From assembly GCF_036373705.1 (NCBI RefSeq), contig NC_089856.1:1923501-1987500 (forward strand): a stretch of DNA of 64,000 nucleotides. Direction: 5' to 3'. This document shows, piece after piece, positions 62,701-64,000 of this stretch. Within the stretch, counting starts at the first letter, position 1. Each line of letters opens with the position of its first letter. The stretch comes from Amia ocellicauda. Its lineage: Eukaryota; Chordata; Actinopteri; Amiiformes; Amiidae. The notes under the pieces were generated by a model. It saw nothing but the letters and a program-made list of their open reading frames with translations, made no database searches and was not told the DNA's origin. The translations under genes were made by a program, and so were the position numbers.

Positions 62701-63469
62701 ACCCATCACATGAAGTCTCAACATTCCTGGATAAGGGGATTAGAAAGGGTCACGATTACGGTCAGGGAGAGGACACTGAGCCGGGGCAGGTGGGCCAGCC
62801 GACCGTGGAAGAGGGGTCTGAGTGCAGGGCAGTGACCCCAGAGGGCAGTAGGAGACACAAACAGGAGCCAGGCACCGCAGAGCAACTGCAGACACAGCAA
62901 AAGAGGGGAAAGAATTGCCAGTGGGAATGAGAACGTCAAACAATGCATTGTGTGGAAATAAACAGCAATCAGATTGAGTTCAACTCTCTACGGTGTTGTG
63001 AGCACAGCAGTACAGCTTTGATTACTGATTCACAAAGGTTTAAAACAATGTAGGCTTGCTTTAAAGTCTTTATAGTCCAAAATATACAATATATATATAT
63101 TCACCTTTCTTTAAAAAAAAAAAAAAACTAACAACCTTGGCATTGCACTGTAGAACTTATTTTAGTACAAAAATATTAACATTTGTGCTTCAATATTTTG
63201 CACTGGAGACGCACATAATAACACAATGACATTTCATTTTAAAGGGGTCTTAGCAAATGTACCCTTGGTATTTTTGCCATGGTCTAACATCATTTGAATT
63301 GCATACCTCAATGTTAGACATACCCTAGCGTTTGAGGACTTTGCTGTATTTTGTGTATGTCTAAATGGTCCTCCCCTCGATGATAACATTTGTTTACACA
63401 TTTTCTCTAAAGAAATGTAAACCTGCTATCAATTACACGCGTTCTTGCCACACAGACGTAGGAACGTAT
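59710..63469. other. 5' part of angptl6 and intergenic region towards ppan
   Basis: A non-coding first exon of angptl6 is expected here, because an acceptor is seen near 59709, but it could not be placed. No other gene was recognised. Confidence 0.35.
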
Positions 63470-63693
63470 ATTTCACGTATATTTCCAGTCCGGACACAAT
63501 TAGAGCGGCTCCCGTGACGCGCAGCGCATTTCCTGTGACGCACCGGAAGCGCATGGCGCGGCTGCAGCGTGTGAGCGGAGGGAGACGGAGCGCTATGGCG
63601 AGACACAGTTCCTGTACATTCAAAGATTTCTTATTTATTTAACATCACTATCGTTTCGCTTATTTTGTATTAAGACAACAACAACCTTTAGCC
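63470..63693 (+). promoter_or_regulatory. CpG-rich housekeeping-type promoter and 5' leader of the ppan-like gene
   Basis: About 63500-63600 is much richer in CpG than its surroundings and contains CCGGAAG. No TATA box is obvious. A 29-codon upstream ATG frame (63553-63642) lies before the main ATG; it matters only if transcription starts above it. Confidence 0.4.
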
Positions 63694-63708
63694 ATGGGGA
63701 AAAGTAAG
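63694..63708 (+). CDS. ppan: Probable first coding exon of PPAN (Peter Pan / SSF1 homolog, ribosome biogenesis)
   Basis: ATG in a good context (GCCATGG) encodes MGKSK and runs straight into a consensus donor, GTAAGC. The gene continues beyond the window. The identity rests on position, head-to-head with angptl6 as in human, on a GC/CpG-richer 5' flank with a CCGGAAG ETS-type motif near 63542, and on the basic MGKSK start. PPAN is a Brix-domain nucleolar factor needed for the large ribosomal subunit. Five codons cannot prove this; another housekeeping gene is possible. Confidence 0.42.
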
Positions 63709-63714
63709 GTAAGC

Positions 63715-63784
63715 CACGTGTTATTAATTAAGCTGTAAAGCAGCTCTTACTGCAGTTGCACGTGTATCTATATAAATACACGTG
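63715..63784 (+). promoter_or_regulatory. Cluster of three CACGTG E-boxes in intron 1 of the ppan-like gene
   Basis: CACGTG occurs at 63715-63720, 63759-63764 and 63779-63784, within 70 bp and starting 7 bp after the exon. Such boxes bind MYC/MAX and USF factors, and intron-1 E-boxes are typical of MYC-driven ribosome-biogenesis genes, which supports the PPAN call. Binding here is inferred. Confidence 0.45.
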
Positions 63785-64000
63785 CGATTATAAATTCCTC
63801 TCCAACAGACTTCAGTGACAAACAGTTTAATGAGGTTGTGTTTGTGCTTTGGTATATAATGCATCGTTGCAGTGTGTTTTTGCTAGTTTAAATCGTGTAT
63901 TTGTGAGAGGATTGCGATTTGTAATGCAATTTAATTACATACAATACAATTACAACTATAATATTGAGGTTTACGATGGATCCCCGCGGGAGCTGTGATC

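Noticed and set aside
1..64000. CRISPR arrays, operons or bacterial defence systems
   Set aside because: Introns, fish-type transposons and vertebrate gene families throughout; the tandem repeats are exon modules and microsatellites.

Overview
The window looks like a vertebrate nuclear locus, most likely from a ray-finned fish. It has split genes with GT/AG introns and phase-1 immunoglobulin (Ig) exons, many fish-type Tc1-like transposons and MITEs, CR1-like and gypsy-like retroelement pieces, and long microsatellites. Almost all coding sequence is on the minus strand. It holds a cluster of ICAM-like (intercellular adhesion molecule) genes, then an angiopoietin-like gene best matched to ANGPTL6, then what looks like the first exon of PPAN (plus strand) at the right edge. 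ANGPTL6, PPAN and the ICAM cluster are also close together on human 19p13.2, so the window appears to be a fish counterpart of that region.

Layout, read right to left along the minus-strand genes. (1) 63.7 kb: short plus-strand first exon (MGKSK), probable ppan, with three CACGTG boxes just inside intron 1. (2) 59.7-52.1 kb: angptl6, six coding exons, 520 aa, signal peptide, coiled coil and intact fibrinogen-like domain. (3) 49.0-34.9 kb: a giant ICAM-like gene. Sixteen coding exons splice in frame into a predicted 1362-aa type I membrane protein with 14 Ig domains, four of them ICAM N-terminal (integrin-binding type) domains. The middle is a near-identical 3.17-kb tandem array of N-D2-D3-D3 modules. 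(4) 31.4-26.5 kb: transposon-rich spacer with a complete small LTR element flanked by a 5-bp target duplication, and a Tc1-like element whose transposase is broken only by one stop codon. (5) 25.0-22.45 kb and 21.35-14.5 kb: two small ICAM-like genes, each signal peptide + N + D2 + a last exon ending in a hydrophobic tail with no cytoplasmic part, which looks like a GPI-anchor signal. (6) 12.4-8.1 kb and 0.84 kb to the left edge: two decayed ICAM-like paralogs with frameshifts, stops, a lost splice donor and deleted domains.

All Ig exons in the cluster begin and end in phase 1, so modules can be duplicated, lost or skipped without breaking the frame. Short relics of other exons (five copies of the first 18 bp of the terminal Ig exon, truncated D3 and D2 exons) record how the array grew. 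The most unusual prediction is a multivalent ICAM with four integrin-binding-type domains on one chain, next to short probably lipid-anchored ICAM-like proteins. All functional statements are inferred from sequence features and family knowledge; no alignment, expression or database search was run.
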